Assembly: GCF_011745365.1 (NCBI RefSeq)
Contig: NW_024468909.1
Span: forward strand, 4,030,001-4,094,000
Length of the DNA stretch: 64,000 nt
Origin: Cryphonectria parasitica EP155
Taxonomy: Eukaryota; Ascomycota; Sordariomycetes; Diaporthales; Cryphonectriaceae
Direction: 5' to 3'
Each line of letters opens with the position of its first letter. The stretch's first letter is position 1. Both the position numbers and the translations under genes were made by a program. This document shows positions 22,750-33,548 of this stretch, one piece after another. The notes beneath the pieces were generated by a model. That model ran no database searches. It was not told the DNA's origin and saw only the letters and a list, made by a program, of their open reading frames with translations.

Positions 22750-24994
22750 ATGCAGCTGTCCGTCCTCCTCTCTGCCCTGGCCATCTCTGCGGCTGGCGTT
22801 TCCGCCAGGCGTGACCTCCGCCATGTCGCTCCCGTCGGTGAGAGGCTACAGATGCGCAGGCCCGAGCCCCAGATCAAGAACGAGTATGTCGCTGAGGTCA
22901 AGCGCACTACCTCGGCCTCTGGCTACCAGTACCTGACCAATAAGACCCAAGGTGAGGGAGAGAACCGAGGAGACACGGCAGTGGCGGCCCCTCGGTGGCC
23001 TTGATGATCATGTTAACTGGGCTGTTGACTGACTGGACTGTCTGACAAACAGCTTTCCTGGTGGATGGCACGGCCATCCCTGATGTGGAGTTTGATATGG
23101 GCGAGTCGTATGCCGGCCTGCTCCCTCTGGGGAACAGCACGGAAGACGAGCTGTTCTTCTGGTTCTGGCCGTCGACCAACGTGGATGCCGAGAATGAGAT
23201 CCTGATCTGGCTGAACGGTGGTGTATGTACCCCCCTTCCCTTCTCTCTGTCTGTCTGTGGCCTAGATTTGCACTGACACCTTTAATCTCTCAGCCTGGAT
23301 GCTCATCCCTCGAGGGACTGCTTCAGGAAAATGGCCCTTTCCTGTGGCAGCAGGGAACCTACCAGCCCCTCCAGAACCCTTGGGTAAGTTATCTCCTGGC
23401 TATGTGGAAGGCGGTTACTTGGGCGTTTCCCAATTGAAAGCAAACTTGCTGACTCTCAAATACTTACTAGGGATGGTATGTCTTTCCTCTCATCAAGAAG
23501 TCGTTGGTCGGCGTTGTTGAAGCACGTAGACCATGTTGATCACTTGATTTTGGACCGTACAGTTGACATGTTTCGGGTCTCTAGGAACCGCCTGACAAAC
23601 GTCATCTATGTCGACCAGCCCGTCGGCACAGGTTTCTCCCAGGGCACACCCACTGCCCAGAATGAGGTTGATGTCGCCAACCAGTTCATGGAGTTCTGGC
23701 AGACCTTTGTCGACACCTTCGACCTGACCGGGTACAAGGTGTACATCGTCGGAGAGTCCTATGCTGGCATGTACGTGCCGTACATTGCTAGCGGAATGCT
23801 GGACACCAACGACACCGATTACTTCAACGTAGGGTTCCCTTTCTCGTGGTCACGGAGTTGTGTCGGCACTAACTCCGGTGTCTCAGGTTTCTGGAATCAT
23901 GGTGTACGATCCGTGTATCGCCTATGACTACCTCCAGGGCTCAGTCTCTGTCGTGCCTTTTGTTCAGAACCACCTCGGTAGGAAGATCCCGCTGCCCTTC
24001 TCTGCATAGGTCTAGGCTTGTGCTGACACATTCAAACACAGACCTCTTCCCGCTGCAGGACATTGCTGAACTCGTCAGCCTCGATGAGAGCTGTGGGTAC
24101 GCCGCGTTCAGGGAAGAGTACCTCACCTTCCCGCCGACCAGCACCATGCCAAACATCGATGACCTGCCTGGCCGGAGCAACCCGGCATGTATCGCCCTGT
24201 ACGACTCAGTGTATGAGGGGATTCAGACGTATAACCCTTGCTTCGACATCTACAATGTCGCTATCACCTGCCCTGTCCTCTGGGATGTTCTTGGCTGTGA
24301 GTGCTTCTTTGTTTCTCCAGAAATAATGAATATTGGCGCGATGAATCCCTTGACTGACCTGGCTTACAAAACAGTCCCCGGTTCCTTCGAGTTCATCCCA
24401 CCAGGTGCTCAGAGTAGGTACTCCCCTCTTCCTCATTTATGTTCCAGATGCATGTTGCATACTGACACCCTGTCGTTCCAAGTCTACTTCAACCGTACCG
24501 ACGTCCAGGAAGCGATTCACGCCCCCCTCATCGAATGGGAGGAATGCAGCAACATCAACGTCTTCCCTGACGGCGACAACTCCCTCCCGTCTGCCGTGAC
24601 GGTTCTGCCTGGCGTCATCGAGCGCACACAGAACGTGATTGTCGCCCACGGTCTGCTCGACATGGTCCTGATCGCCAACGGCACGATCCTGCAAATCCAG
24701 AACACTACCTGGAACGGGGCACAGGGCTTCCAGAGTACCCCTTACGCTGATGGCCTTTACATCCCCGCCCACGGCGAGTACCAGGTGGAGACGTACGCGG
24801 CATCGGGCATCATGGGCACCACGCACACGGAGCGCGGCCTGACCTACAACACGGTCGACCTCTCGGGCCACATGATCCCACAGTATCAGCCTTCTGTGGC
24901 CTTCCGCCAGGTGGAGGTCCTGCTGGGCCGCGTCGACAGCCTGACAAGCTTGGCGCCTTTCACCGTGAACGTGGGCGCTGGGGCATTTGATTAA
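22750..24994 (+). CDS. Secreted serine carboxypeptidase, peptidase family S10
   Basis: This is a secreted or vacuolar protease that removes C-terminal residues. Nine exons join in phase to 535 residues: 22750-22951, 23053-23222, 23294-23383, 23471-23475, 23585-23828, 23887-23977, 24042-24296, 24375-24413 and 24483-24994. A signal peptide ([19 protein letters not shown]) is followed by a short propeptide-like basic stretch. The S10 motifs are [13 protein letters not shown] (oxyanion hole, across exons 2-3), [28 protein letters not shown] (nucleophile Ser), the Asp in [14 protein letters not shown] and the His in [12 protein letters not shown]. Several N-glycosylation sequons are present. Exon 4 is a 5-nt microexon (GGATG) needed to restore the frame between NPW and NRLTNV. 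The eighth exon is 39 nt. Confidence 0.9.
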
Positions 24995-25584
24995 ACGATT
25001 TGCGAGATCTCAGGCCTGACGGGTGTGGCTTCATTTTGTGTCTGGAAGATGGATATTGTGGCAGAACAGAGTATATGACTGGGGGGTAATCTTGTCATGA
25101 TGATATCAGTTACCAAACAAGACGACACGGATCTTGCAAGCATTTCTGATTATCAGAATAACCCTCTGGACGTGCGAGTGTGCTACAATGAAATCGTGTG
25201 TCATCTTACAGTCCTCGTAAATATATTGAATCATCTCGTCCGAGCCTTGATTGTCAGTCTTTGAAGAAGTGGTGATCCGGAGCGGAGTCCCGGGAGGAGT
25301 GGAGAGATGCACTCGCAGTAGGTACGAACACCCCGAAACCGATAGGCCCACGGGCGATCTCGGAGTCACTCGCTGCACGTCATCTAGCCAAACCTTCACT
25401 CACCACCCACTCACTGTTTTCACCCACCCAAGTTCCAACAACAACATCATCAGGAGATTCTCAATTGCCCCACAGCCTTGTCTTCTGTCGAATGAATATC
25501 TCGCTCATCTGGTTGACTGGCCGCTGCATTTAACCTGTGATTCATAGGATACACCCTTTCTTGTCTTCGAGAACTATTAGCAGG
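24995..25584. other. Spacer between carboxypeptidase and Ecm15-like gene
   Basis: This 590-bp spacer lies between tandem plus-strand genes. It should hold the carboxypeptidase 3' end and the next promoter. No other frame is convincing. Confidence 0.5.
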
Positions 25585-25971
25585 ATGGATTATTCTAGTG
25601 TTGCTACTCCGGAGCGGTGTTATGTTGATTTCTGTCTTGTTCCTGTGAGATTTTCCCTTTCCCTATTCCTTTTTTTTGGATGACATATGAAACACACACA
25701 CACACGTACACACGTACACATTTATTAACACGTCCTGTTCTCCTCCCAAAACACTCAGGTAGGAACAGCCTCCCCCTCCGTCGCCAAAGAAGTCGCTGCC
25801 GTGCAGAGGCTTCTCAAGGCGTCTGGCTTGACGTACACGATGCACTCGGCAGGAACGACGGTGGAAGGGTCGTGGGATGAGGTGATGCGGGTTGTGGGCA
25901 GGGCACATGCGGTTGTGCATGAGATGGGGGTGGGGAGGGTGCAGAGTAGCATGAGGGTGGGCACAAGGTCG

Positions 25972-26037
<66 letters not shown>

Positions 26038-26263
26038 TCTTTCTCTTCTTTTCCTTCTGGACTTTATATCGGTATACCCTTGTATGAGGGTGGTTTGAGA
26101 AGGGGAGGCGAAAGGAGGTGAAAGTATTGATGGTAAGAGGGGTTTCATCTTCAAGTGCGTATAGTTGCTGACTGAAGCCCTTTCGATCTATAGGACGGAC
26201 AAGAAGCAGTCTGCTGCGGACAAGGTGAAGAGGGTCGAGGATCTGCTGGCGGAGGACGAATAA
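25585..26263 (+). CDS. ECM15: Ecm15-like UPF0045 (thiamine-binding-like fold) protein
   Basis: This is a small cytosolic protein of the MTH1187/YkoF-like family; bacterial and yeast relatives form oligomers that bind thiamine-like ligands, but the cellular role is unsettled. Three exons, 25585-25644, 25759-25967 and 26194-26263, give 112 residues, close to yeast Ecm15. The family pattern is clear: CYVDFCLVP joined to VGTASPSVAKEV, QRLLKASGLTYTMHSAGTT, GSWDEVMRVV, HEMGVGRVQSSMRVGTRTDK. Intron 2 (226 nt) has an unusual GTCGGT donor and a CT then GT repeat that begins 6 nt inside it. No ORF longer than about 100 codons covers it, so it is easily missed. Confidence 0.88.
25974..26039. repeat. Compound (CT)n(GT)n microsatellite in intron
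   Basis: About 23 CT units run directly into 9 GT units, inside intron 2 of the Ecm15-like gene, right after its donor site. Confidence 0.97.
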
Positions 26264-26711
26264 GAAGATGAAGTTGCGGGAGACAGATCGCCAACCAGCC
26301 TCTTTCGTTACAAGAAACTCTTGAGAGAGACGAAAGTTGTTCAGGCGCGGGTCTCGACAGGTGTTGGTTGCTCTCTACATGCCCATGCCATGTCGTTGGC
26401 TGCTTAGGAGGCCAATCAACCCGATTATTACACCCAACCCCATTGAGCGGATTGGAGTATCACAGTAGTCCTGACACTCAACGAGATTACTGAATGATTT
26501 TGCCTCCGTTAAACTTTTTAGATGGGCACACGATGATAACTTATACAAGATCACCATATATCCTAGTTCCGTTTTAGATGGCCACGGTGCCCGGCACAAA
26601 ACCCTGGCACAGATGCCGCCCTTAGCCAGCCCCACTCATCAACGACCTCAATACAGCCCTGACACCCCGGTGCCTTCCCTTGTCCTTCCCGACACAGAGA
26701 ACCCCCTCCAA
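26264..26711. other. Convergent spacer Ecm15-like / CCDC47
   Basis: This 448-bp spacer holds two 3' ends. Nothing else is recognised. Confidence 0.5.
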
Positions 26712-28271
26712 TTACGCGCGCGAGGTCATTCTCTTCTGCTGCTTGCGCTGCTCCTTCTCGCGCTCCTTCTCGAGGTACTTCTTCTGGCCCTTGGCATCGA
26801 GGGCCGCCAGCTCCTGGTCGCGCTTGGCCTTTCTGGCCTTCTCACGCTCGTAGTTGCGCTCCTCAGACTTCTCCTCCAGGCTGGCCTTCTGGATCTGCTT
26901 GACCGTGTCGTCACGCACGCCCTTCACCTTGCGCAACACCTCGGGCCGGAAGTGAGCCTCCTTGGCCAGCTGGTCCGTCAGCCTGATGGCGTGCTGGAAG
27001 ATGGGCAGGAGGGGCGCGTAGTTGCTGTCGGACGGGAGGCGGTACTTGAGGAAGATGCGCTTGCGGGGGCTTGTCTCCTCGAGACTGTGTGAAAGGGATT
27101 ATTAGGTCAGCATGAGATGTAAAACGAGAGGATTGATTTGTGGGGCGGATGAAGTAACGTACGTCTTGGGTTTATCCTCGGGCTGGTCAGAGACGATGAG
27201 GTAATCGAAAAGCTCCCCGGCGGACTCAACAGCCTTGGCAAGCTCGTTGGTGAGCAGCACATTGGTGATCTCGGCACTTTCGCTCATAACGGTGCTCCAG
27301 ACGGGCAGCTTGTTGTGATCCTTGGTGAAGGTCAGGGAGACGTCGAACCGCTCATCCCGGACCTGCTTCATCCGGTCCTTGTTGACAATTGCCCAGACGA
27401 AGCCGTCGTAGCTGCTCTTGGCATCCTTATTGCGCAGCTCTGCCATACCGGGAACGCCAGGGACCAACAAGTTCTCCTTGCCGTCGAAGGGATAGATGGT
27501 GACCTCCACCAGATCCTGCGGCATGTTGAAGCTGTCAATGAACAGGCTCAGACCGGCCTCGGCGACCGACATGAGAGGGTTGAACCGGCGGATCAGCGTG
27601 AGCTTCGCGTCCAGGAACGCCACATTCTGGCGGCCAGTCGCATACGTTGCGAACTCGAACAGCGACTTCTCTCTGAGCGCCAGGTCTGGGTTGGTAAGGT
27701 CGGCATCGCCCTCGCTCGCAGGACCGGCCTTGTCACCGAAGCCGACAAGCGCAAACTCGGACGCCAAAATCTTGGAGTGCGCCCTGATCCACTTCTTGGC
27801 CCTACTCCTATTCAGGCGTGAGCCGATGACGTGCAGGGTAAAGATGAAGATGATGGCGGCAAGAATGATGCCCTCGGCGCGGAAGTCGTTGAGGGTGTAC
27901 CGTTCATCGATGCGGTACCACTTGGTGTAGGGACGAGCTGTGGCGGCGGGCGCATTGGCACCAAAGGTCGCACCGCCTGGAGGAGGGACAAAGGGTTCGG
28001 GCGAGGGTTCAGAGGCCTCTGCAAAGTCGGCAAAGTCTACATTGAGTGGAGACCAATGAGAGTCAGCATGCGATCAAGGGAGGAGGCTGTATATAAAGAA
28101 AGCACTGCTTGTAAGGGTCTGGTGATTGTTGGGAGAGCTCAATTCAATGATTGGTCGGGAGGATTGGACTCGAGAAGACTGGTAATCAAGGCGCATACCT
28201 GAATCTCCAGTGGCCACTGGAGCTGCTGTAGACTTACTGCCTCCAAAGAGGCCCTTGAGAACATCAGCCAT
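26712..28271 (-). CDS. CCDC47: CCDC47-family ER membrane protein (DUF1682)
   Basis: CCDC47 is an ER protein of the PAT complex, which helps multipass membrane proteins insert at the translocon, and affects ER calcium in animals. Exons 28199-28271, 27163-28036 and 26712-27084 give 439 residues. The N-terminus MADVLKGLFGG is followed by an acidic/Pro-rich linker and one membrane helix (GIILAAIIFIFTLHVIGSRL, about residue 75). Then comes the conserved cytosolic domain (SEFALVGFGDKAG, REKSLFEFATYATGR, SLFIDSFNMPQDLVEV, FVWAIVNKDRMKQVRDERFD). A C-terminal Lys/Glu-rich coiled coil (REKARKAKRDQELAA, KKYLEKEREKEQRKQQKR) ends the protein, as in the family. It is divergent from the haspin gene. Confidence 0.92.
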
Positions 28272-28775
28272 TGTCGGTGGTGTCTCGCAATGAGTGGCAG
28301 GCTGCGAGCTGGTCGAGGAGGAGGAGGAAAAAGGGCCAAAGGACTACGTAACAAGGAGGCCGGAAAAGATAGTGCCAGAGCTGCTGCAAGCAAGTGCAGC
28401 AAGCGAGTGCTTAGCGTGATTGGTGCATGCCAAGGCCAGGGTCAGCCAGGGTGAAGCACCCTGAATCTAGATCCCACCCAATCGGGCAAGGTGTCTGGTT
28501 GCCCTGTCAACGCGCCTGCCTTTCACAGTGGCTTCCATTCTTCAACAACGCTCTCTCTAACACTTACACTTGACCATGACGACAGGCTGCCTGCATTAGC
28601 CATCTGCCTATTTCCTTCCTTCTTTGTGAAGAGTATAATCAGAAAAGAAGGCAGCAAGACCTCAAAGACTCATGCTTAATTCAGCCTGCTCTCAAGACCA
28701 CACAGCGAGGTCCAACTACTTCACAGCTGATCCCAGCTTTTGAACATCTGCGAATGTCTGCTGCCATATGAAACG
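28272..28775. promoter_or_regulatory. Divergent promoter CCDC47 / haspin
   Basis: A 504-bp bidirectional promoter region with no frame of its own. The haspin start is taken at 28776, because upstream in-frame triplets back to 28740 contain no ATG. Confidence 0.5.
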
Positions 28776-30413
28776 ATGTCTCGCTCACTATCGGTGCGGA
28801 CATATGGCAAGCGAGCCAGAAAACCTCAGCGGGGGATGATGCCCTTGGCTGAGCTTGACGCAAATATGTCTGTTGCGACAGCGGCTCCAAGAAATACTGG
28901 AGCAGGAGATGATCCCATCGTTAAAGACCTGACCACCAAGATTGGATCCATTAGCATCCAGGATGAGAAGCAGTCTGTACCACACAAGAAAGAGGTCATC
29001 CTCGCCCCATCTGCGCCCGCTCCAGCACCCGAGACGCCACAACAGGCCCGGCGGACTGCGAGACTGAGTATTTCGACACCACTGCACGAGCTTGAAGAGG
29101 AGGAATGTCTGCGTGTACTGGCTTGGGAGGATGTATGCCCGCCTGGCGACCGCATCGAGAAGATTGCGGAGGCTTCTTATGCGGAGGTCTACCGGGTCAC
29201 AAACGAGCGTGGTACCAGCATCATTAAAGTCATCCGTCTCGAGTCGCCCCTCAGACCCCAGACGAAGACCCAACAGAGATCTGGACTCGTCGACGAAGTG
29301 CCCCATGGTGAGGAGGACCTGCAGGGCGAGCTCAGGATCTCGGAGCTTGTGGCTGACATCCCTGGCTTCGTCATCTACAAGGAGAAATACATCGTGGAGG
29401 GCAAGACTACCCCCGCCCTTCTCGAGACACATCAGACATTCCACAGAAGGGCCAAACGAAAAGACCCTGATCGCCTGCAGTTCTATCCAAGCCCCAGTCG
29501 GTACCTAAAAGACACCCGGTTTCTTGTTGTCGAGCTGGGTGACGCGGGGACGGCGCTGGAAGACCTGGAGATCGAGTCAGCGGCGCAGATCTGGGACGTC
29601 CTCCTCGGTGTTGCTGTGGCCCTGGCGAGGGCGGAAAATCTGATCAGGTTTGAGGTAGGCCTACCTGGAACTGAAGATACACACAAACACACAAACTTAC
29701 AAACAGTACAGCACCGTGACCTTCATGAAGGTAATATCTGCGTCCGTCAGGTCAGTCCGGCGAGACCAAAGTCTGACAAGTCCGCTTGTCAATTTGGCTA
29801 TTCTGGCCTCGACGTGACTATTCTTGACTATGGTCTCTCCCGGGCAGAAGACACCAACTCTCCTGACGTTGCGCCCGTAGCCAATGATCTCGAGAGGGAC
29901 CTCAGCTTGTTCACCAGCACTCACGCAAAGCAGTGCAAAGTCTATCGTCAAATGCGCTCCTATCTGATCAACGGCGATCGTCTCTGGCTGCCTCCTCAGG
30001 AACACAACGAACCCTACGAAAAGGACCTTCACGGGTCCCCCATTTCCTGGCTGCGGCAACACCCATATACCAATGTCCTGTGGCTGGCTTACCTCTACGA
30101 GTACTTGACGACCAATTTCCAAGGCCCGGAGAAGGAGCTCACGGCTTTCCAGAAGCAGTCACAAGAGTTCTGGACCCACCTCAACCCTGAGTCTCCATTG
30201 GAGATCATGTCGTTTTCCAGCGCAGAAGATATTGTGGAATTTGCGGCAGAGGCGGGCTGGATCACGGAGGAGCAGCTTGCCGGCTTAGCCGGAGGAGAAG
30301 GATACTCTGTGGTAGTAGAAGAGAGCATAATAGAAGCGAGACCGACGAGCCGGACAGAAGACGTGCACCTTCGACGGTCACCAAGAAAGAAGACAAGACC
30401 TCCAGCTGGATGA
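28776..30413 (+). CDS. Haspin-like serine/threonine kinase
   Basis: Haspin phosphorylates histone H3 Thr3 at centromeres and helps recruit the chromosomal passenger complex. The start MSRSLSVRTYGKR matches the short RTYGKR-type opening of fungal haspins. The kinase domain begins near residue 120: GDRIEKIAEASYAEVYRV (glycine loop variant), SIIKVIRLE (catalytic Lys), the haspin insert with QGELRISEL, then RFEHRDLHEGN (catalytic loop, His near 294) and ILDYGLSRAED (DYG in place of DFG, a haspin feature). Removing a 57-nt intron at 29655-29711 gives 526 residues; the intron has no stop and keeps the frame, so unspliced RNA would encode 545. The C-terminus carries a basic tail (RRSPRKKTRPP). Confidence 0.9.
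   Translation: MSRSLSVRTYGKRARKPQRGMMPLAELDANMSVATAAPRNTGAGDDPIVKDLTTKIGSISIQDEKQSVPHKKEVILAPSAPAPAPETPQQARRTARLSISTPLHELEEEECLRVLAWEDVCPPGDRIEKIAEASYAEVYRVTNERGTSIIKVIRLESPLRPQTKTQQRSGLVDEVPHGEEDLQGELRISELVADIPGFVIYKEKYIVEGKTTPALLETHQTFHRRAKRKDPDRLQFYPSPSRYLKDTRFLVVELGDAGTALEDLEIESAAQIWDVLLGVAVALARAENLIRFEVGLPGTEDTHKHTNLQTVQHRDLHEGNICVRQVSPARPKSDKSACQFGYSGLDVTILDYGLSRAEDTNSPDVAPVANDLERDLSLFTSTHAKQCKVYRQMRSYLINGDRLWLPPQEHNEPYEKDLHGSPISWLRQHPYTNVLWLAYLYEYLTTNFQGPEKELTAFQKQSQEFWTHLNPESPLEIMSFSSAEDIVEFAAEAGWITEEQLAGLAGGEGYSVVVEESIIEARPTSRTEDVHLRRSPRKKTRPPAG
29655..29711 (+). other. In-frame stop-free intron in haspin
   Basis: It starts GTAGGC and ends ACAG, 57 nt (19 codons). It interrupts RFE and HRDLHEGN. 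The translated insert would be VGLPGTEDTHKHTNLQTVQ, which matches no haspin feature I know, so I treat it as an intron. Confidence 0.75.
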
Positions 30414-30883
30414 GAAGTGGAGGTTGGTGTTGAGAAGTAGACTGACATTCTTAGATTTGGAACCGAAGCAGAGCATAGCGTTGACTCTTCACCGAGCAAG
30501 CATAGGAACTTGACGAAGAAAATGAGGGCATATGTTTTTTATCTTCGTTTTCTTCTTGCCCATTGTACATCTATCACAGTGGAATACTTCTCGGCTTCCC
30601 GACACGCAGTTGATTCCCAAACCCCCTGCGCAGGAAGACTCCCTTGTCTTAAGAACGCGAGGCTCGCGCGCTGACCTGTGACTCATACGCATTCACCACC
30701 ATATGCCAGTAAATCAAGAGGCAATGACACCTACTTAAGTACTTGAACTAATGAGATTCCAACCAGCTGCTATGCTAAGTGCTAACTTGAACTCGTCATT
30801 GTTGCATATGTGGGACAAACATATTGTCAAACTGAGCCGGTCATACACTCTTTATTATCAAGGTCTGCCACTACCACCACCAC
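30414..30883. other. Spacer between haspin and GNAT pseudogene
   Basis: A 470-bp spacer; the second copy of CTACTTAAGTACTT is at 30731-30744. No gene seen. Confidence 0.5.
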
Positions 30884-31500
30884 TATGGCGAGCCCAAGAC
30901 CAGCGATCCGGGTCCGCCGCGCCACGCCCGCCGATACAGAGGCCATACGAATGTCTACTTCGCCGGCTTCGCGTCAATCACGCCCAACAACCTAATGTAC
31001 CCAGGAGGCGGCAGTGCGAGCGCGCGATCCAAGTTTGGGGCCAGACTGTTTCCGCCCGAAGCCAGCCCCGGACCAGAGGGACACGGGATGACACCTCTCC
31101 CGGTCGAGACGTTCATCATGGTCGCCGAGCTGGTTCCCCGGGCCGGCGAGGGCGAGAGCGAGATCGTGGCGGTCGCCAAGTAGAGGCTCGTCCGGGAGGC
31201 CGCACCTATAGAGGAGTATGCCGCGTATGTGGAGATGACGGAGGAGATCATGGGGGAGGGAACGAACCCGCGGGTGTATAATGCTTTCATGGGGGGTCTG
31301 CATGAGTTTCGGAGGAAGTGGATGGCGGGGGTTGCTTGTCTGCGTGAGTAGTTTTCTGGACTTTTTTACGGCGTTTTTGTGTCTGTGATTTGTATCTACA
31401 TCTGCATGTCTTCCGGCTCGGGACCTCGTTATGATCTGTCCGAGCCCACATCTTACTTCTGCACTTTTCCTTAAGTTGAGGGAAGAAGCGCGTGTTTGTG

Positions 31501-31545
<45 letters not shown>

Positions 31546-31809
31546 GCTCTGGAACCGCTGGATGACTGAGAAGCTGATCTACATATTTCAAAATATCAAT
31601 CAGACCTGGGGTCAATGACCTGCCGCCCAGCCCACCGCGGCCTCGGCGCAGCGTCCGCCCTGTTACGGTGGGGCACCGAATTCGCAGACGCAGAGGGCAG
31701 GCCTGTGTTTCTGGAGTCCTCGCCGTACGCGCATTCGCTGTACAGGAAGTACGGCTTCGAGGATGTTGACGCCCAGGACCTAGATCTCACGAGGCAGTTT
31801 GCATCGTGA
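30884..31809 (+). pseudogene. Broken GNAT-family N-acetyltransferase
   Basis: GNAT proteins transfer acetyl from acetyl-CoA to amines. The start MASPRPAIRVRRATPADTEAI is typical of fungal GNATs. The frame is then lost near 30950 by what looks like a one-base deletion, and the GNAT-like reading resumes as VYFAGFASITPNNLMYPGG. A TAG at 31181-31183 interrupts it between VAVAK and RLVREAA, where relatives usually carry Trp. The frame continues open to a donor at 31344 (CTGC|GTGAGT). A second exon from about 31601 holds the acetyl-CoA loop PAHRGLGAASALLRWGTE and PVFLESSPYAHSLYRKYGFE, ending at 31809. The intron contains a TG/AG repeat. Two independent lesions argue for a pseudogene; an assembly error could explain one but less easily both. 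Confidence 0.75.
31503..31546. repeat. Compound (TG)n(AG)n microsatellite
   Basis: About 11 TG then 11 AG units, within the inferred intron of the GNAT pseudogene. Confidence 0.95.
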
Positions 31810-33548
31810 GGAGAGACGGAGAGGATTGGGGGTGAGTTTCCAGAAAGAAAGAGAGAGAATTATCAATCTCGGACCCTGGCTCTTTTATGAGAGAAATTTC
31901 TGCTGATGAATGATTGTGTGACTACTTTTTTGGGCTGGTAGAGGAAATATGGCTGTTGCGATAGCTGGGGAGTTGAAGGAGGGGTATTTGCGAGCAGCAG
32001 TCATGAGAAGATTGCCCAGAGTGGTATGATGGCGATGCGTGTATGTGTGTGTGCATATGTAAATGATCAATCGGGTGTTTGTCCAAAGGGGAGGGAGAGA
32101 GAGAGAGAGAGAGTAGCAGGATAGAGGCTCAGGGTTCCAGATTGGATTCATGTGGCAGCAGATCATGAAACTAATGGATGATCATGAAGAGTGGCCATAT
32201 CCTCTGTGGGTTCAATAGTTCCGTAAGAACTGAGACTGCAGTATTATGAAGAGTCAGCAGCAAGCCCAAGGAGCTGGTGTGCTAGAGAGGAAAGGAGAAA
32301 GACAAGGCATGGTGGCGTTGAACAAATATTCTTCGACAGCCATGCTTCACAGTTACAAATCAAGCCAGAAATCCTCCTCTTGCGGATTAAGTGTTCTGAA
32401 CAGGATCTCCTGCTCAATTGGGGTGGCTATGGCTATTTCACGACACCTGAGGTAATAAATGAGTGACCCTTTCCTTCCCCTTCACTCACCTGCTTAACAG
32501 GGCACATGTTGGACAGCCTCTGTGCTACCATTTGACCTTCAAAAAGAGGTCGAATATAGCCCTGTAGAGGCAATCTTCTGCTTGCATGGAAAAGGATAGC
32601 AGAAAGAAAAGCAGCACCAAGTATGCACGACATACTTACATCGCAGATGGCTAACATCACGTGTGCACTAAAATATGTATGTATGGATATGGCCGCATAA
32701 CGGGCCAGTGAATTGCTCGAGAGAGGTGAAGAGAGCGTGGGTTTTTATTTCTAGTAGTGAGTGCCTGCATGATAAAAAGAAGAAGAAGAAAAAGGTAGAT
32801 TTCTTTGAATAAGAAAAAAAACATAATCCTGCCTTCCTTCTGTATTTCCCAGGTTTGTCCCTCTCTCTCTCTGTCTATCAGATTGAAATGATTTGTTGTC
32901 TTGAGGCTGGAAGTTGATGAAGGGTATGAAATCGAGGATATCACGGTGTATAGTAATATGTAGTAATTAATGACTATGTATATGGTACTATGCACTGTGT
33001 AGTTTCTAGCCAGGTGGGGAGTCGTGGGGTCAGGCGCGTGGGGGGAGGGGAAGGGAACAGGGGACCGATCGCCTGCGCAGGCCTAAACTGGACCAAGTAA
33101 ATCGTACCTACCACCGGTCCTATAGCGGAGTAACTAGTGCTCACAGCACATAGCACTACCACGTACTGTAGTAGGTAACACCCCCCCCCGCCCCTCCAGA
33201 ACGTATCCGCAGCATTTCCAACGTCCCGCCGTCGACGCCCTTGTGATCTGTCTGAGACAGACGACAACCTACACCTGTCGATAACACATGACAAACATAA
33301 GGACGCACGGTTGAACCCGCAGCGCAGTGCTGTCGCGGGAGATAACACAACTCTGCTGTGACGCTCGTCACGGGGGGCTGTTGATCGTTGCACAGCGAGT
33401 GTCGTGGGAAGAGGTCAGGTCAACGAGGAGAAGCAACCAGGCGAGAGGAGAGGAGGGGGCCCAACAACGAAACGGGTCATTAGTTGTCGTGGTTCGACGG
33501 GCCGTCCCTTCTTTTCCTTGGCCCCTCTTCCCCGTCTTCTTTGGAGAC
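31810..33548. other. Intergenic region upstream of ENT transporter
   Basis: A 1.7-kb spacer with short TG and GA repeats near 32040-32115, an A-rich purine stretch near 32776-32822, and a 9-base C run at 33181-33189. No coding frame recognised. Confidence 0.5.

Noticed and set aside
30751..31281. 176-codon Arg/Gly-rich frame over the GNAT pseudogene
   Set aside because: Out of frame with the GNAT motifs; low-complexity shadow caused by high G/C.
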